From Gammaproteobacteria bacterium (GTDB taxonomy: Bacteria; Pseudomonadota; Gammaproteobacteria; Pseudomonadales; Pseudohongiellaceae), in the NCBI GenBank assembly GCA_016762995.1, contig JAESUT010000220.1:1-14644 (forward strand): a stretch of DNA of 14,644 bases, read 5' to 3'. The number at the start of each line of letters is the position of its first letter. Positions within the stretch are counted from its first letter, which is position 1. This document shows, in pieces, positions 5,977 to 13,049 of this stretch. A model generated the notes under the pieces. The model was not told the origin of the DNA and searched no databases. It was given only the letters and a program-made list of their open reading frames with translations. The position numbers and the translations under genes were made by a program.

Positions 5977-8154
5977 TTAGAACGTCGTCTGTACACTCAG
6001 CGTCCAGCGACGATAGCGACTACTGCAGGAATCCTGTATCAATGCCAACGAGCCATCAATAGTAGTGCCATCGAAGCGCTGTCGGAACCGGCAGCGCGAT
6101 GCGTCGAGCGTATTGTCAGTTTCAAGTCGGAAGGTCCAATCTTCGAACCACACTTTAGATACAAACAAATCCAGTGAGCGTTCCCGGTCATTTCGAGTGA
6201 TAGTCTGAATGTCGATATCGTAGTTGCCACCCCAAAAAGAGTGACTGTAGTCAATGCCGTAGCTTAACCCGAGAGAGGTGATGTCATGCCGAAAATTTAT
6301 ACCCACGAAGCCGCGGCCACCGAGGCGCTGTTCTGTTTGCAGGAACGGATCCTTAATCTCAGAGTCGAAGAGTCCAACAATCACGCCTAAGATTGCGTCG
6401 GGTAAATTTAGTCGGTTAAGGCGAATACTTGCTCGATTAAACATGCTCCAGCGCTTGGCTGGACCAACATTGCCCGTCGCTGAGAGTGGTTGGCTCGGGT
6501 CGATTGTGGCATTGACTCTGCCAATGCGGTTATCTATGTCTGTGTGAGTGATGCTGCTGGATAGTACGCCGCCATCGTTAGGTAGTCTGTATTCTAATCC
6601 AGCTTCATAACTCCAGCTTGTTTCAGGCTCTAGTTCGGGATTGCCGGCAAGAGCGTTGAGGTCTCTATCGTCTTCGTTCGTGGTGGCAGCAAAGCTGGAA
6701 AAACTCAGTTGTGAAACATCTCTCTTTATAGTGGCGCGAAAGCGGAAATTATCGGTAATGTTGAAGCGGTAATCGAATGACGGTCGCCAGAACTGAAAGT
6801 CTCTGGTTTTTGTGACTGCGCCAGTTTGCGTTATCTCAGATGTCTCATACACGATGCTGCTTTCGAGCGAACTGCGATCGTTCAGGGACCAGTTATGAAA
6901 TGCAAAGCCTTCGTAACGAATCTCCTGAACCTTCGTGCCTGGATTGGAGATCGATGACAGAGGAGATAGGCCGCCGACAATTGCCGAAAGCGGTTCGGTT
7001 CCAAAACTGCTGCCAATAAGCAGGCTCGAATCGAGCTGTGTGTCGGCCCGTTCAAAGCCTACGCGCAAGGACTGTGCTTCGTTCAATGAGAAGTTGTAAT
7101 TCGTCTGTACGATGAATTCTTGACGTTCACGTCTAGAATCGATGAAGAGATTTTTACTTAATCCAATGTTCGCGGGATCGGCTTCGAAGCGTTCGCGTAC
7201 GGAATTGCGAACTTCATTGTTTGCTACGAAAAGCACAGATAGGCGTGTGCCATTGGTGAAGTTATATTCGTAGTCGCCGCCGACTTCCCAGTTGCTTTCC
7301 TCGTTCTCAACCTGCTCTTCTTGAATGCTGTTGATTACTCCGGCATCGGTGAAGTCTACGAAGTCGCGGTGGACCGGTCTAGGATGATCGCCTTCGCTAA
7401 TTGAGGCGTTTAGCTGCATGCGGTGAGGGCCGGGGCTATAACTCAGGTTGGTAGATAAAGTCTGCTCGTCCTGATCGCGTATAGTGGTCGCGAATAGGGT
7501 GCCTAATAGCTCTCCGTCGGGTCCTAGTCGTACCTCTCGGTTGTCTCGATTCTCATAGTTGGGGCGAGAACGTAGATTGACCAGAGCCTGGAAATTTCCA
7601 ATCTGCTGTGACCACGCAGCGGAGCCACCCGTCTCGAATTTGTTATCATGATTGAGCCGGTTTATCAGCTCTACAGTTGTGCTCGATCTTGATTCTACCG
7701 CTATCAAAATGACGTTAATGACTTCGCTGGCGCCCCGCACATTTAATGCACCGCTCGTGTCTCGTATAATCTCGATGCGCTCGACTTCTGCTGCCGTGAT
7801 GCGTTCAAGCTGGTCTGATGCAGAGTTGTCTTTGCCTGCAATGCGCTGCCCATTAATCAGTAGATTGCCGCCGGTGCCGAGACCACGATTACCTCTACCT
7901 CCGCCCCCGCCTCGTAAAGAGACGCCGGGGATACGGTCCAACATGTCTTTGGCAGTAACTGGGCTGTATTGAGCGAAAAAATCGGCAGAATAAACGAGGG
8001 TGGAAGCAGCATTTTCATCGGCGTCAGTAGAATCCTCAACAGCAGCTTCTCGGCCTAATTGTTGGTTGGGAGTGCTCTCCTGAGAGAAGCCGTTCTGTGC
8101 GCTGACTAGAAAGAGCAACAGGCTGAGTTTACTGAATTGGGATAGGTGTTTCAT
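5977..8154 (-). CDS. TonB-dependent outer-membrane receptor
   Basis: A 725-residue outer-membrane receptor, expected to import a ligand such as a siderophore, oligosaccharide or other large nutrient using TonB energy. Residues 1-25 are a signal peptide (MKHLSQFSKL, hydrophobic run, cleavage near FSQ). A plug domain covers about 50-155, with AKDMLDRIPGVSLRGGGG, the segment LLINGQRIAGKDN, and ERIEIIRDTSGALNVRGASEVINV. The rest is a beta barrel of alternating strands ending in Phe, the usual BAM recognition residue. The plug has a Gly/Arg-rich loop (80-97). No clear TonB box stands out in the acidic linker 30-50. The start is supported by AGGAGA (8158-8163) just upstream. It is at the low end of the usual length but looks complete. 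The neighbours give no hint of ligand. Family assignment is secure, substrate unknown. Confidence 0.95.
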   Translation of the reverse strand: MKHLSQFSKLSLLLFLVSAQNGFSQESTPNQQLGREAAVEDSTDADENAASTLVYSADFFAQYSPVTAKDMLDRIPGVSLRGGGGGRGNRGLGTGGNLLINGQRIAGKDNSASDQLERITAAEVERIEIIRDTSGALNVRGASEVINVILIAVESRSSTTVELINRLNHDNKFETGGSAAWSQQIGNFQALVNLRSRPNYENRDNREVRLGPDGELLGTLFATTIRDQDEQTLSTNLSYSPGPHRMQLNASISEGDHPRPVHRDFVDFTDAGVINSIQEEQVENEESNWEVGGDYEYNFTNGTRLSVLFVANNEVRNSVRERFEADPANIGLSKNLFIDSRRERQEFIVQTNYNFSLNEAQSLRVGFERADTQLDSSLLIGSSFGTEPLSAIVGGLSPLSSISNPGTKVQEIRYEGFAFHNWSLNDRSSLESSIVYETSEITQTGAVTKTRDFQFWRPSFDYRFNITDNFRFRATIKRDVSQLSFSSFAATTNEDDRDLNALAGNPELEPETSWSYEAGLEYRLPNDGGVLSSSITHTDIDNRIGRVNATIDPSQPLSATGNVGPAKRWSMFNRASIRLNRLNLPDAILGVIVGLFDSEIKDPFLQTEQRLGGRGFVGINFRHDITSLGLSYGIDYSHSFWGGNYDIDIQTITRNDRERSLDLFVSKVWFEDWTFRLETDNTLDASRCRFRQRFDGTTIDGSLALIQDSCSSRYRRWTLSVQTTF

Positions 8155-8157
8155 ACT

Positions 8158-8163
8158 TCTCCT
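8158..8163 (-). promoter_or_regulatory. ribosome binding site of the TonB-dependent receptor
   Basis: Read on the minus strand this is AGGAGA, with GGAG four bases from the ATG at 8154. It supports the chosen start. Confidence 0.7.
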
Positions 8164-8289
8164 AATGGGGGGCTCAGGCTGAAAAACAGGACTTTAGCAG
8201 ATACGGCGACTGCATTGGGGGGACAGGCCACGGGATGCCGGAAATCGGCGACAAATCACCAGCCATTAGCGATTTCTCCTAGCCATCTA

Positions 8290-8306
8290 AGATTGAGACC
8301 CAATCT
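8290..8306 (-). repeat. short inverted repeat at the end of ybaN
   Basis: AGATTG (8290-8295) and CAATCT (8301-8306) form a 6-bp stem with a 5-nt loop overlapping the ybaN stop codon. No T-run follows on the minus strand, so terminator function is doubtful. Confidence 0.3.
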
Positions 8307-8697
8307 ATTGTCGAATCTTGCTGGGATCAGGGCGACTTAGCAGGAAGCTAATACAGCCGACAAAAATCAATCCTGTAAGAACGATAACGCCAGTTGGGCT
8401 GCCATTTAGGATGATTATTAGCCAGCTAACGGCAATAACTGTCACCGCAGCAATCTTTGCGCGCTTCGCAATCGCCTTGTCGCGGTACCAATCACGCAGG
8501 CCTGGGCCAAAGCGCTTGTGACGAAGCAACCACCATTTGAATTTACTAGAGGCGTGGGAGCCTGCCCAAACTGCAACCAGCAGGAAGGGGGTGGTGGGTA
8601 ATATCGGTAAGAAGGCACCTATTACAGCAATCGCTAGCGTGACATACGCGAGCAGTAGCCAAAGTATTTTCTGCCAGGTGCTTCGCTCTTTAGTCAT
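8305..8697 (-). CDS. ybaN: DUF454 inner-membrane protein (YbaN family)
   Basis: A 130-residue small inner-membrane protein. Hydrophobic segments lie near 12-38 and 80-120. The signature of the DUF454/YbaN family is clear: FLPILPTTPFLLVAVWAG (about 29-46) followed by KWWLLRHKRFGPGLRDWYRD (about 54-73). The role of the family is not established. It starts 4 bp after the stop codon of the SirB2 gene with no good Shine-Dalgarno of its own, so it is probably translationally coupled to it. Gene symbol by family resemblance only. Confidence 0.88.
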   Translation of the reverse strand: MTKERSTWQKILWLLLAYVTLAIAVIGAFLPILPTTPFLLVAVWAGSHASSKFKWWLLRHKRFGPGLRDWYRDKAIAKRAKIAAVTVIAVSWLIIILNGSPTGVIVLTGLIFVGCISFLLSRPDPSKIRQ

Positions 8698-8701
8698 AGA
8701 T

Positions 8702-9100
8702 TCAGGAAATTAGTTGTAGCCAGCTTGCTGGATGGTGGGCTATAGCTACTCCAATGATGTAAAGAAAGGTTGCGATAGCTAATCCAAAGAATAGTATTTT
8801 TGTGGAGGCTGTGGGTGCGCGCTTGATCGCGAGGCTGCCAAAGCCAATATAGAATATTAAGGCAATAAGCTTCGCGAGTATCCAGTCTTGATTGCCGGGG
8901 TGTTGAGAAAGAATAAGCATTAAAAGAACGGCGCTCGTAAGCAGAAGTGTATCGACAATATGCGGAACAATTTTTATCCAGCGCCTCTCTAGTAGAGGCG
9001 AACTATTTATTGCCCACCAGCCTCGAATCACGAAACCAAGCAAGCTAATCATAGCCAGTGATAAGTGAACTGTCTTAATGGGTAAGTAGAAGTCTTGCAC
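8702..9100 (-). CDS. SirB2 family membrane protein
   Basis: A 132-residue protein with four predicted transmembrane segments (about 8-27, 45-65, 75-93, 101-121). The pattern matches the SirB2 family: N-terminal LPIKTVHLSLAMISLLGFVIRG, PHIVDTLLLTSAVLLM after the first loop, WILAKLIALIFYIGFGSLAIKR, and a C-terminal membrane helix ending in AHH. SirB2 was named from Salmonella as an apparent invasion-gene up-regulator, but its molecular function is unknown and this organism need not be a pathogen. The start codon is GTG, preceded by AGGG (on the minus strand) about 6 nt upstream. It forms a tight two-gene unit with the YbaN gene, 4 bp apart. Confidence 0.88.
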   Translation of the reverse strand: MQDFYLPIKTVHLSLAMISLLGFVIRGWWAINSSPLLERRWIKIVPHIVDTLLLTSAVLLMLILSQHPGNQDWILAKLIALIFYIGFGSLAIKRAPTASTKILFFGLAIATFLYIIGVAIAHHPASWLQLIS

Positions 9101-9254
9101 GATAAGCCCTGGTTAAAGATTTATGTCAATCCGGGTGAAGAGCCGGCAGCTGGTAGCCAATTCTAGCATTGGTTACACTATTTGACGCGGCTTTGTAGGC
9201 TCAGCCGACTAATCGTTTATAAAGTTATCTTCTTGCTACTCGAAATTTTTGTCT
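9101..9254. other. intergenic region between Sel1 gene and sirB2 with inverted repeats
   Basis: No gene seen. GTAGCCAAT (9153-9161) and ATTGGTTAC (9168-9176) form an imperfect 9-bp inverted repeat with a 6-nt spacer, and CGGCT/AGCCG (about 9188-9207) a weaker one. On the minus strand a TTGACA lies close ahead of the sirB2 GTG, too near to pair with a proper -10, and TAGAAT (9160-9165, minus) within the repeat could be a -10. These may be a promoter or operator for sirB2, or a weak terminator for the Sel1 gene. Confidence 0.35.
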
Positions 9255-9977
9255 TTAATTTAGGAGCCGCTCGAGCGCAACCTTGGCGTTGGTATTGCCG
9301 CGGCGAGCGGAGTCTTGATACCAGGATATAGCCTGCACAAGATCGAGATTCACTCCGCGCCCCTGCTCAAACATCTGCGCCAAGCGATACTGCGGGATTG
9401 CATCCCCGGACCGTGCCGCCCGTGTCCACCAAAAAACAGCCAGCGCATCATCCTGTACTACGCCCGTCCCTGAGAAATGAATATTTCCCATATTGTGCGC
9501 AGCAAGAACATGTCCACGCTCAGCAGCACGGCGATACCAGTTTGCTGCAGTGTGATTGTTAGGCTCCTTGCCTAGCGCCTCAGCATAGGCTGTGCCGATC
9601 AAGAATTGCGCTTCGCTCACGCCTGCGTTTGCCATTGCTTCAACTTTGTTTATGACTGAGCGCGCTATTGCCTGGGCTCGCGCCTTGTCGGTTGGATAGC
9701 CCATACGTCCGGTTGAATAGACGCGCGCGATCCACATGGTGGACAAGGAATCTTCGTCGGCAGCAGCACGCTGTAAAAGCTGCTTCGCTCTCGCATTATC
9801 CACCGCTCCAGCTTCGCCTGTGTACCAGCGAATTGATTCGATGAGATCGGGATCAACGCCGGCAATTGGCGCAGCTTGACAGGAATAAATTGAGACTAGA
9901 AACAAGGCTAGAAATGACAGCCTGATGTTCCTTTTTTGAGAATTGATTAGGGTTAGAGCGTGCAGCGGGAGATTCAT
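9255..9977 (-). CDS. exported Sel1-repeat protein
   Basis: A 240-residue protein. Residues 18-35 are a hydrophobic signal segment after a basic stretch (QKRNIR). The cleavage region reads IYSC-QAAP, a degenerate lipobox, so it could be a lipoprotein on Cys33 or a plain secreted protein. Sel1-type helical repeats follow at about 119-154, 155-190 and 191-227 (for example AANWYRRAAERGHVLAAHNMG and AISWYQDSARRGNTNAKVAL), with a weaker repeat-like stretch at 60-110. Sel1 repeats usually act as protein-binding scaffolds in the envelope. It lies 65 bp after the TlpA gene on the same strand, so it may be the last gene of the DUF3179-barrel-TlpA transcript. A GAGG sequence 4 nt before ATG 9977 supports the start. 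Partner unknown. Confidence 0.88.
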   Translation of the reverse strand: MNLPLHALTLINSQKRNIRLSFLALFLVSIYSCQAAPIAGVDPDLIESIRWYTGEAGAVDNARAKQLLQRAAADEDSLSTMWIARVYSTGRMGYPTDKARAQAIARSVINKVEAMANAGVSEAQFLIGTAYAEALGKEPNNHTAANWYRRAAERGHVLAAHNMGNIHFSGTGVVQDDALAVFWWTRAARSGDAIPQYRLAQMFEQGRGVNLDLVQAISWYQDSARRGNTNAKVALERLLN

Positions 9978-10042
9978 GTTGCCTCGCCAAAAAAACAGTA
10001 CGACCCCCAGTATATAGAGTAGATGGGATGGGTTGCTATGCT

Positions 10043-10528
10043 CTATTTTTTCAGAAGTTCTCTAATCAATTGCTGCAATTCAATTTCATCGCCAGCTTTA
10101 TAACTGCGATATCTTTGCACTATGCGGCCTTCCCTGTCGATTAGGTAGGATACTGGCAGGCTTCGAACTTCGTAGGGAATGCCCACCTCCCCATTAGGGT
10201 CTGCAAGGACCGGATAGGAAACCGGATGATCTTCCAAGAAAGCAATACCATCGTCGACGTTCTCGTCCACGTTGATGGCGATGATTTCGAATTCCTCATT
10301 CCCGAGTTCGCGATACATCTTGTCATAGGCTGGAAGTGATACTAAGCAAGGAGGGCACCAGGACGCCCAAAAATCTAGAAACACAACCTTGCCGCGGTAG
10401 TCTGATAACCGTATCTGCTCGTTCCCCATTATCCTCGGAGCGCTAAATTCCTGCGCCAACTCTTGAGCAATTGCTAGGCCTGGGAGGCAGAAGATAAAAA
10501 TGGCGAACCTGATAAATTTAAAGTGCAT
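10043..10528 (-). CDS. TlpA/ResA-like periplasmic thiol-disulfide oxidoreductase
   Basis: A 161-residue thioredoxin-fold protein with a signal peptide (MHFKFIRF, hydrophobic run, cleavage near AIAQ at 22), so it acts in the periplasm. The active site FWASWCPPC places Cys58 and Cys61, and the conserved cis-Pro loop is SLPVSYLID. DYRGKVVFLDFWA and the NVDENVDDG segment are typical of the TlpA/ResA/AhpC-TSA group, which reduces specific exported proteins or cytochrome apoproteins. No cytochrome-maturation genes are nearby. Its start overlaps the 3' end of the outer-membrane barrel gene by 11 bp, so the two are co-translated, which suggests that its partner is the barrel (with its CxC motif) or the DUF3179 protein. 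Family secure; partner inferred. Confidence 0.92.
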   Translation of the reverse strand: MHFKFIRFAIFIFCLPGLAIAQELAQEFSAPRIMGNEQIRLSDYRGKVVFLDFWASWCPPCLVSLPAYDKMYRELGNEEFEIIAINVDENVDDGIAFLEDHPVSYPVLADPNGEVGIPYEVRSLPVSYLIDREGRIVQRYRSYKAGDEIELQQLIRELLKK

Positions 10529-11447
10529 AGGTCATGGATAAAGCATAGGAATAGCTGGTAGTAAACTGCAGGGCGCCCTCGAGATTCCGAGCAACCGGTA
10601 CGCGTCCAGAAAGAGAAAGTGTTAAATCGTCCGTTACGCCATATTGTATGGCGGGCACGAAGTCTAGCCATTCGCCTCCGCTATTTGGAATTTCGAAACC
10701 GTTTCGTTCATCAGCATCAGTAGCTCTGTAGCGTAGGCCAGCGGAATAGCCAAACCGTGTGCCGATGCTTTGGCTGATACCTACGGAAAAATTGAACTCA
10801 TCGCCAGACGAGTAGTTGCGATCATTTTCCTCGTTGTTGAAGGTATAATTGGTAGAGAAATTTAGTTGCAAGGTGGCAGCTTGATTGAAGGCGTAGCTAT
10901 AGCTGCTCCACAATATTTCGCCCTGCGCACCAACGCTTGGTTGCATATCTTCGGATTGCACAATTAGGCCGCCTGCATCGTCTTTGCCTATAGGGAGCCG
11001 AATGCCAACCCCAAGAGAAACTTCATGGCGCGAAAAAGGAGTGATGTACAAGGGGGTATAGCGCAGAAGAACGACTGCATCGCCAAGGCCAGATGTGTTT
11101 TGCTCGCCCAGAAAACTTGTACCCACGCTGCGACTATGTTCTACGTAGGAGAGTAGCCCTGAAACTGACCAGCGATCAGCCAGGCCATAGGTGCTAGAGA
11201 TCACTTGTGAAAAAGAAGAACGCTCCCTGCCGGATTCATCGCGGATGTCCTGTGTCCCTTCAACGAGATCACTAATTTCATGAAACTCTGTTGTGTAGTT
11301 AAAGAAGAAGTCGCCTGGCTCAGTAGACGATGAATCAATTGCGCTTAACAACGGCGCGCCGGCACAACTGCAAGTCGCTGCCTCTGCCTGTGTAAGCAAT
11401 AGCGCTGGTAGCAACAGTAGGGAGAGTGTAAGAAGCCTAATAGTCAT
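10518..11447 (-). CDS. outer-membrane beta-barrel protein with CxC motif
   Basis: A 309-residue protein with a signal peptide (about 1-23, cleavage near AEA). Immediately after it comes TCSCAGAPLL with Cys26 and Cys28. The remainder is a run of amphipathic strands (SGLLSYVEHSRSVG, HEVSLGVGIRLPIG, LQLNFSTNYTFN, FGYSAGLRYRA, LTLSLSGRVPVA, SYSYALSMTYAL), typical of a porin-like barrel of the loosely defined transporter or MetA-pathway-of-phenol-degradation type. It ends in Leu rather than Phe. The stop of the upstream DUF3179 gene and its ATG share one base (TAATG at 11445-11449), and its own end overlaps the TlpA gene, so the three genes are one translationally coupled operon. Substrate unknown; the exact barrel family is not certain. 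Confidence 0.85.
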   Translation of the reverse strand: MTIRLLTLSLLLLPALLLTQAEAATCSCAGAPLLSAIDSSSTEPGDFFFNYTTEFHEISDLVEGTQDIRDESGRERSSFSQVISSTYGLADRWSVSGLLSYVEHSRSVGTSFLGEQNTSGLGDAVVLLRYTPLYITPFSRHEVSLGVGIRLPIGKDDAGGLIVQSEDMQPSVGAQGEILWSSYSYAFNQAATLQLNFSTNYTFNNEENDRNYSSGDEFNFSVGISQSIGTRFGYSAGLRYRATDADERNGFEIPNSGGEWLDFVPAIQYGVTDDLTLSLSGRVPVARNLEGALQFTTSYSYALSMTYAL

Positions 11448-12883
11448 TAATTGATCTCAGTGCCGGGAAAGAATGCAGTCCATGCAAACCAGTAGGCTAT
11501 ATATGAATTGGTCTTTTCTAATTTTGTGCCCGCTCGTGGACCCGAAACCCCATTGCCAAAAACGTCCCATTGCGTGCCTTCGTTGTCTATCATGACAACA
11601 GGTAATTGATCTTGTACCGGGGTGAATTCCAGTGTCGTGCAATCTTCAAGTTGGCGGTTAAAAAGCACGGCAAAATTTTGCGTAGCACTGCCTGCCGCTA
11701 CAACATCCAACCCGCCGACCTGGTCGTGAATGAGGGATACACTGTCGCCAAAATCAGCAACCGGATAGACCTTCGAGTTGTCTCCCACATTTATCCCTAG
11801 CACCCGCTCTTTACGATGTAGTCGTAGATCATTCATATTATCTACATTAAATATTAGGGATTGGTCTGTCCTAAACGAGCCATAGGGATAGGTGCCATAA
11901 GGGCGGCTGAAGCCAGTGTCTTCGGTCATTAAGATGGTTTCAGGATACATGGCTTGCCAGGTCTCCCACGTGGTTTCTACTACCTGAACCTTGTCGGGAA
12001 TATTCAATACCGTACTACCTCGTATGGACTGTTCCAGCATTTGTGACCACAGGCTATTGGTCTCGCGATCGTACATAACCAGGTTAGAATTCAATAGTAA
12101 TCCAGACGTTCCAAATGTTTTATTCGTCGACTGGGAAAAGCCCTTCCACATCATTGCCGAGCCGGTCAGCGGGCAATAGCTTAGAGTCATTTGCTGTTGC
12201 TGACCGTCTACAGTAAAAGTGTCATTCACCACTTCGTGCCAGTCTAAGATTTGATGAGGGTAGGCACGAATATCGTCGCCAACTTTTACGCCGACTACTA
12301 GTGAGTCTGGAAAAATACCGGTGAGTTCCAAGTTCTGCGTAAACTGCGGGTTAGTGAGTGGTGGAATGCCATCGGGAGCCGGGCCGCCATCCTGAATTTT
12401 GCTGGGATCGACAGAGAATCCAGATACAACGGCCGCGTTGTTGGGGCCATGACTTAAATCAGGGGCTGGCCGCGAACACGCATTGGGCGTGTTTTCGGGG
12501 GCTTGTGTGCCATTTTCCGCCGCGTCGGCTAGCAGGAAAATAAGCGGGTTTTCGCTTAGCAAGGTAAAGTCTGCTCTAAATGAGGCTCCGTCTACGGCAA
12601 TATCGGGAATTGAAAGAGTGCTTCCAATAAAGGAATTGGCGTTGTTAGTATCGATGGAATCTGGATTGCTTAGCTCTACTGCGCTAAGTAGGCTTATTTG
12701 TAGAGGTGAGGTATTCGTGTCTAATAAAAACTCTAGGCGAAAGATTTTGTCAGCGGCCGTTACTACCGGCAGTACTAGAGTAGTGCCCTCAAGGTGCGCG
12801 CTTTGCGCTTGCGCTGCGCCACTATAAGAAAAGGCGGCCAGGGCAAGTTGTGCGTATAGAAAGCACAGGATTTTATTCTTCAT
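11447..12883 (-). CDS. exported DUF3179 protein with N-terminal tandem-repeat domain
   Basis: A 478-residue secreted protein with signal peptide (about 1-27, ending AQAQS). Before the DUF3179 domain, two similar segments of about 35 residues occur (about 33-68 and 87-121): TTLVLPVVTAADKIFRLEF and STLSIPDIAVDGASFRADF begin each, followed by a hydrophobic strand. The DUF3179 domain (about 160-478) has WHEVVND (215-221), SYCPLTGSAM (Cys237), SGLLLNSNLVMYDRETNSLW, TSR-like EDTGFSRPYG, and ends in AYWFAWTAFFPGTEI. The usual second Cys of the CPLC motif is replaced by Thr240. The DUF3179 function is unknown. Translation may start at 12889 (MLM) or 12883; GAGAG at 12890-12894 is spaced 6 nt from the latter, so I prefer 12883. 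The gene leads the operon with the barrel and TlpA genes and is divergent from a second DUF3179 gene. Confidence 0.9.
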   Translation of the reverse strand: MKNKILCFLYAQLALAAFSYSGAAQAQSAHLEGTTLVLPVVTAADKIFRLEFLLDTNTSPLQISLLSAVELSNPDSIDTNNANSFIGSTLSIPDIAVDGASFRADFTLLSENPLIFLLADAAENGTQAPENTPNACSRPAPDLSHGPNNAAVVSGFSVDPSKIQDGGPAPDGIPPLTNPQFTQNLELTGIFPDSLVVGVKVGDDIRAYPHQILDWHEVVNDTFTVDGQQQQMTLSYCPLTGSAMMWKGFSQSTNKTFGTSGLLLNSNLVMYDRETNSLWSQMLEQSIRGSTVLNIPDKVQVVETTWETWQAMYPETILMTEDTGFSRPYGTYPYGSFRTDQSLIFNVDNMNDLRLHRKERVLGINVGDNSKVYPVADFGDSVSLIHDQVGGLDVVAAGSATQNFAVLFNRQLEDCTTLEFTPVQDQLPVVMIDNEGTQWDVFGNGVSGPRAGTKLEKTNSYIAYWFAWTAFFPGTEIN

Positions 12884-12909
12884 CAGCATCTCTCATTTCG
12901 AAACTATTT

Positions 12910-12938
12910 TCGATAAGTTCTCTCTTGTGATAGCACAA
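12910..12938 (-). promoter_or_regulatory. possible promoter for the DUF3179 operon
   Basis: On the minus strand TTGTGC and TATCGA lie 17 bp apart and could act as weak -35 and -10 boxes. The palindrome at 12923-12940 overlaps the -35. Only about half of the consensus bases match, so this is tentative. Confidence 0.2.
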
Positions 12939-12940
12939 GA
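12923..12940. promoter_or_regulatory. palindrome TCTTGTG-ATAG-CACAAGA, candidate operator
   Basis: Perfect 7-bp inverted arms (12923-12929 and 12934-12940) separated by 4 bp, in the 166-bp region between the two divergent DUF3179 genes. A further inverted pair, AGACCGG (12938-12944) and CCGGTCT (13009-13015), spans the middle of the region. Symmetry and location suggest a dimeric regulator acting on both genes. The regulator is not identified; the TetR gene at the right edge is a possible but unproven candidate. Confidence 0.45.
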
Positions 12941-13036
12941 CCGGAGGTCGCTAGACTTGCTTTCAATAAATAATTGATTGACCCAGAATGAACTACAAAT
13001 CTGCTTGTCCGGTCTGCTTACGTAACACCAGTTATG

Positions 13037-13041
13037 AGGAG
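13037..13041 (+). promoter_or_regulatory. ribosome binding site of the second DUF3179 gene
   Basis: AGGAG with an 8-nt spacer to ATG 13050; supports that start. Confidence 0.8.
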
Positions 13042-13049
13042 AACGGCTA

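Noticed and set aside
12974..13006. Promoter of the rightward DUF3179 gene (TTGATT/TTGACC boxes)
   Set aside because: No acceptable -10 lies at 16-18 bp from either box; TACAAA is only 14 bp from TTGATT.
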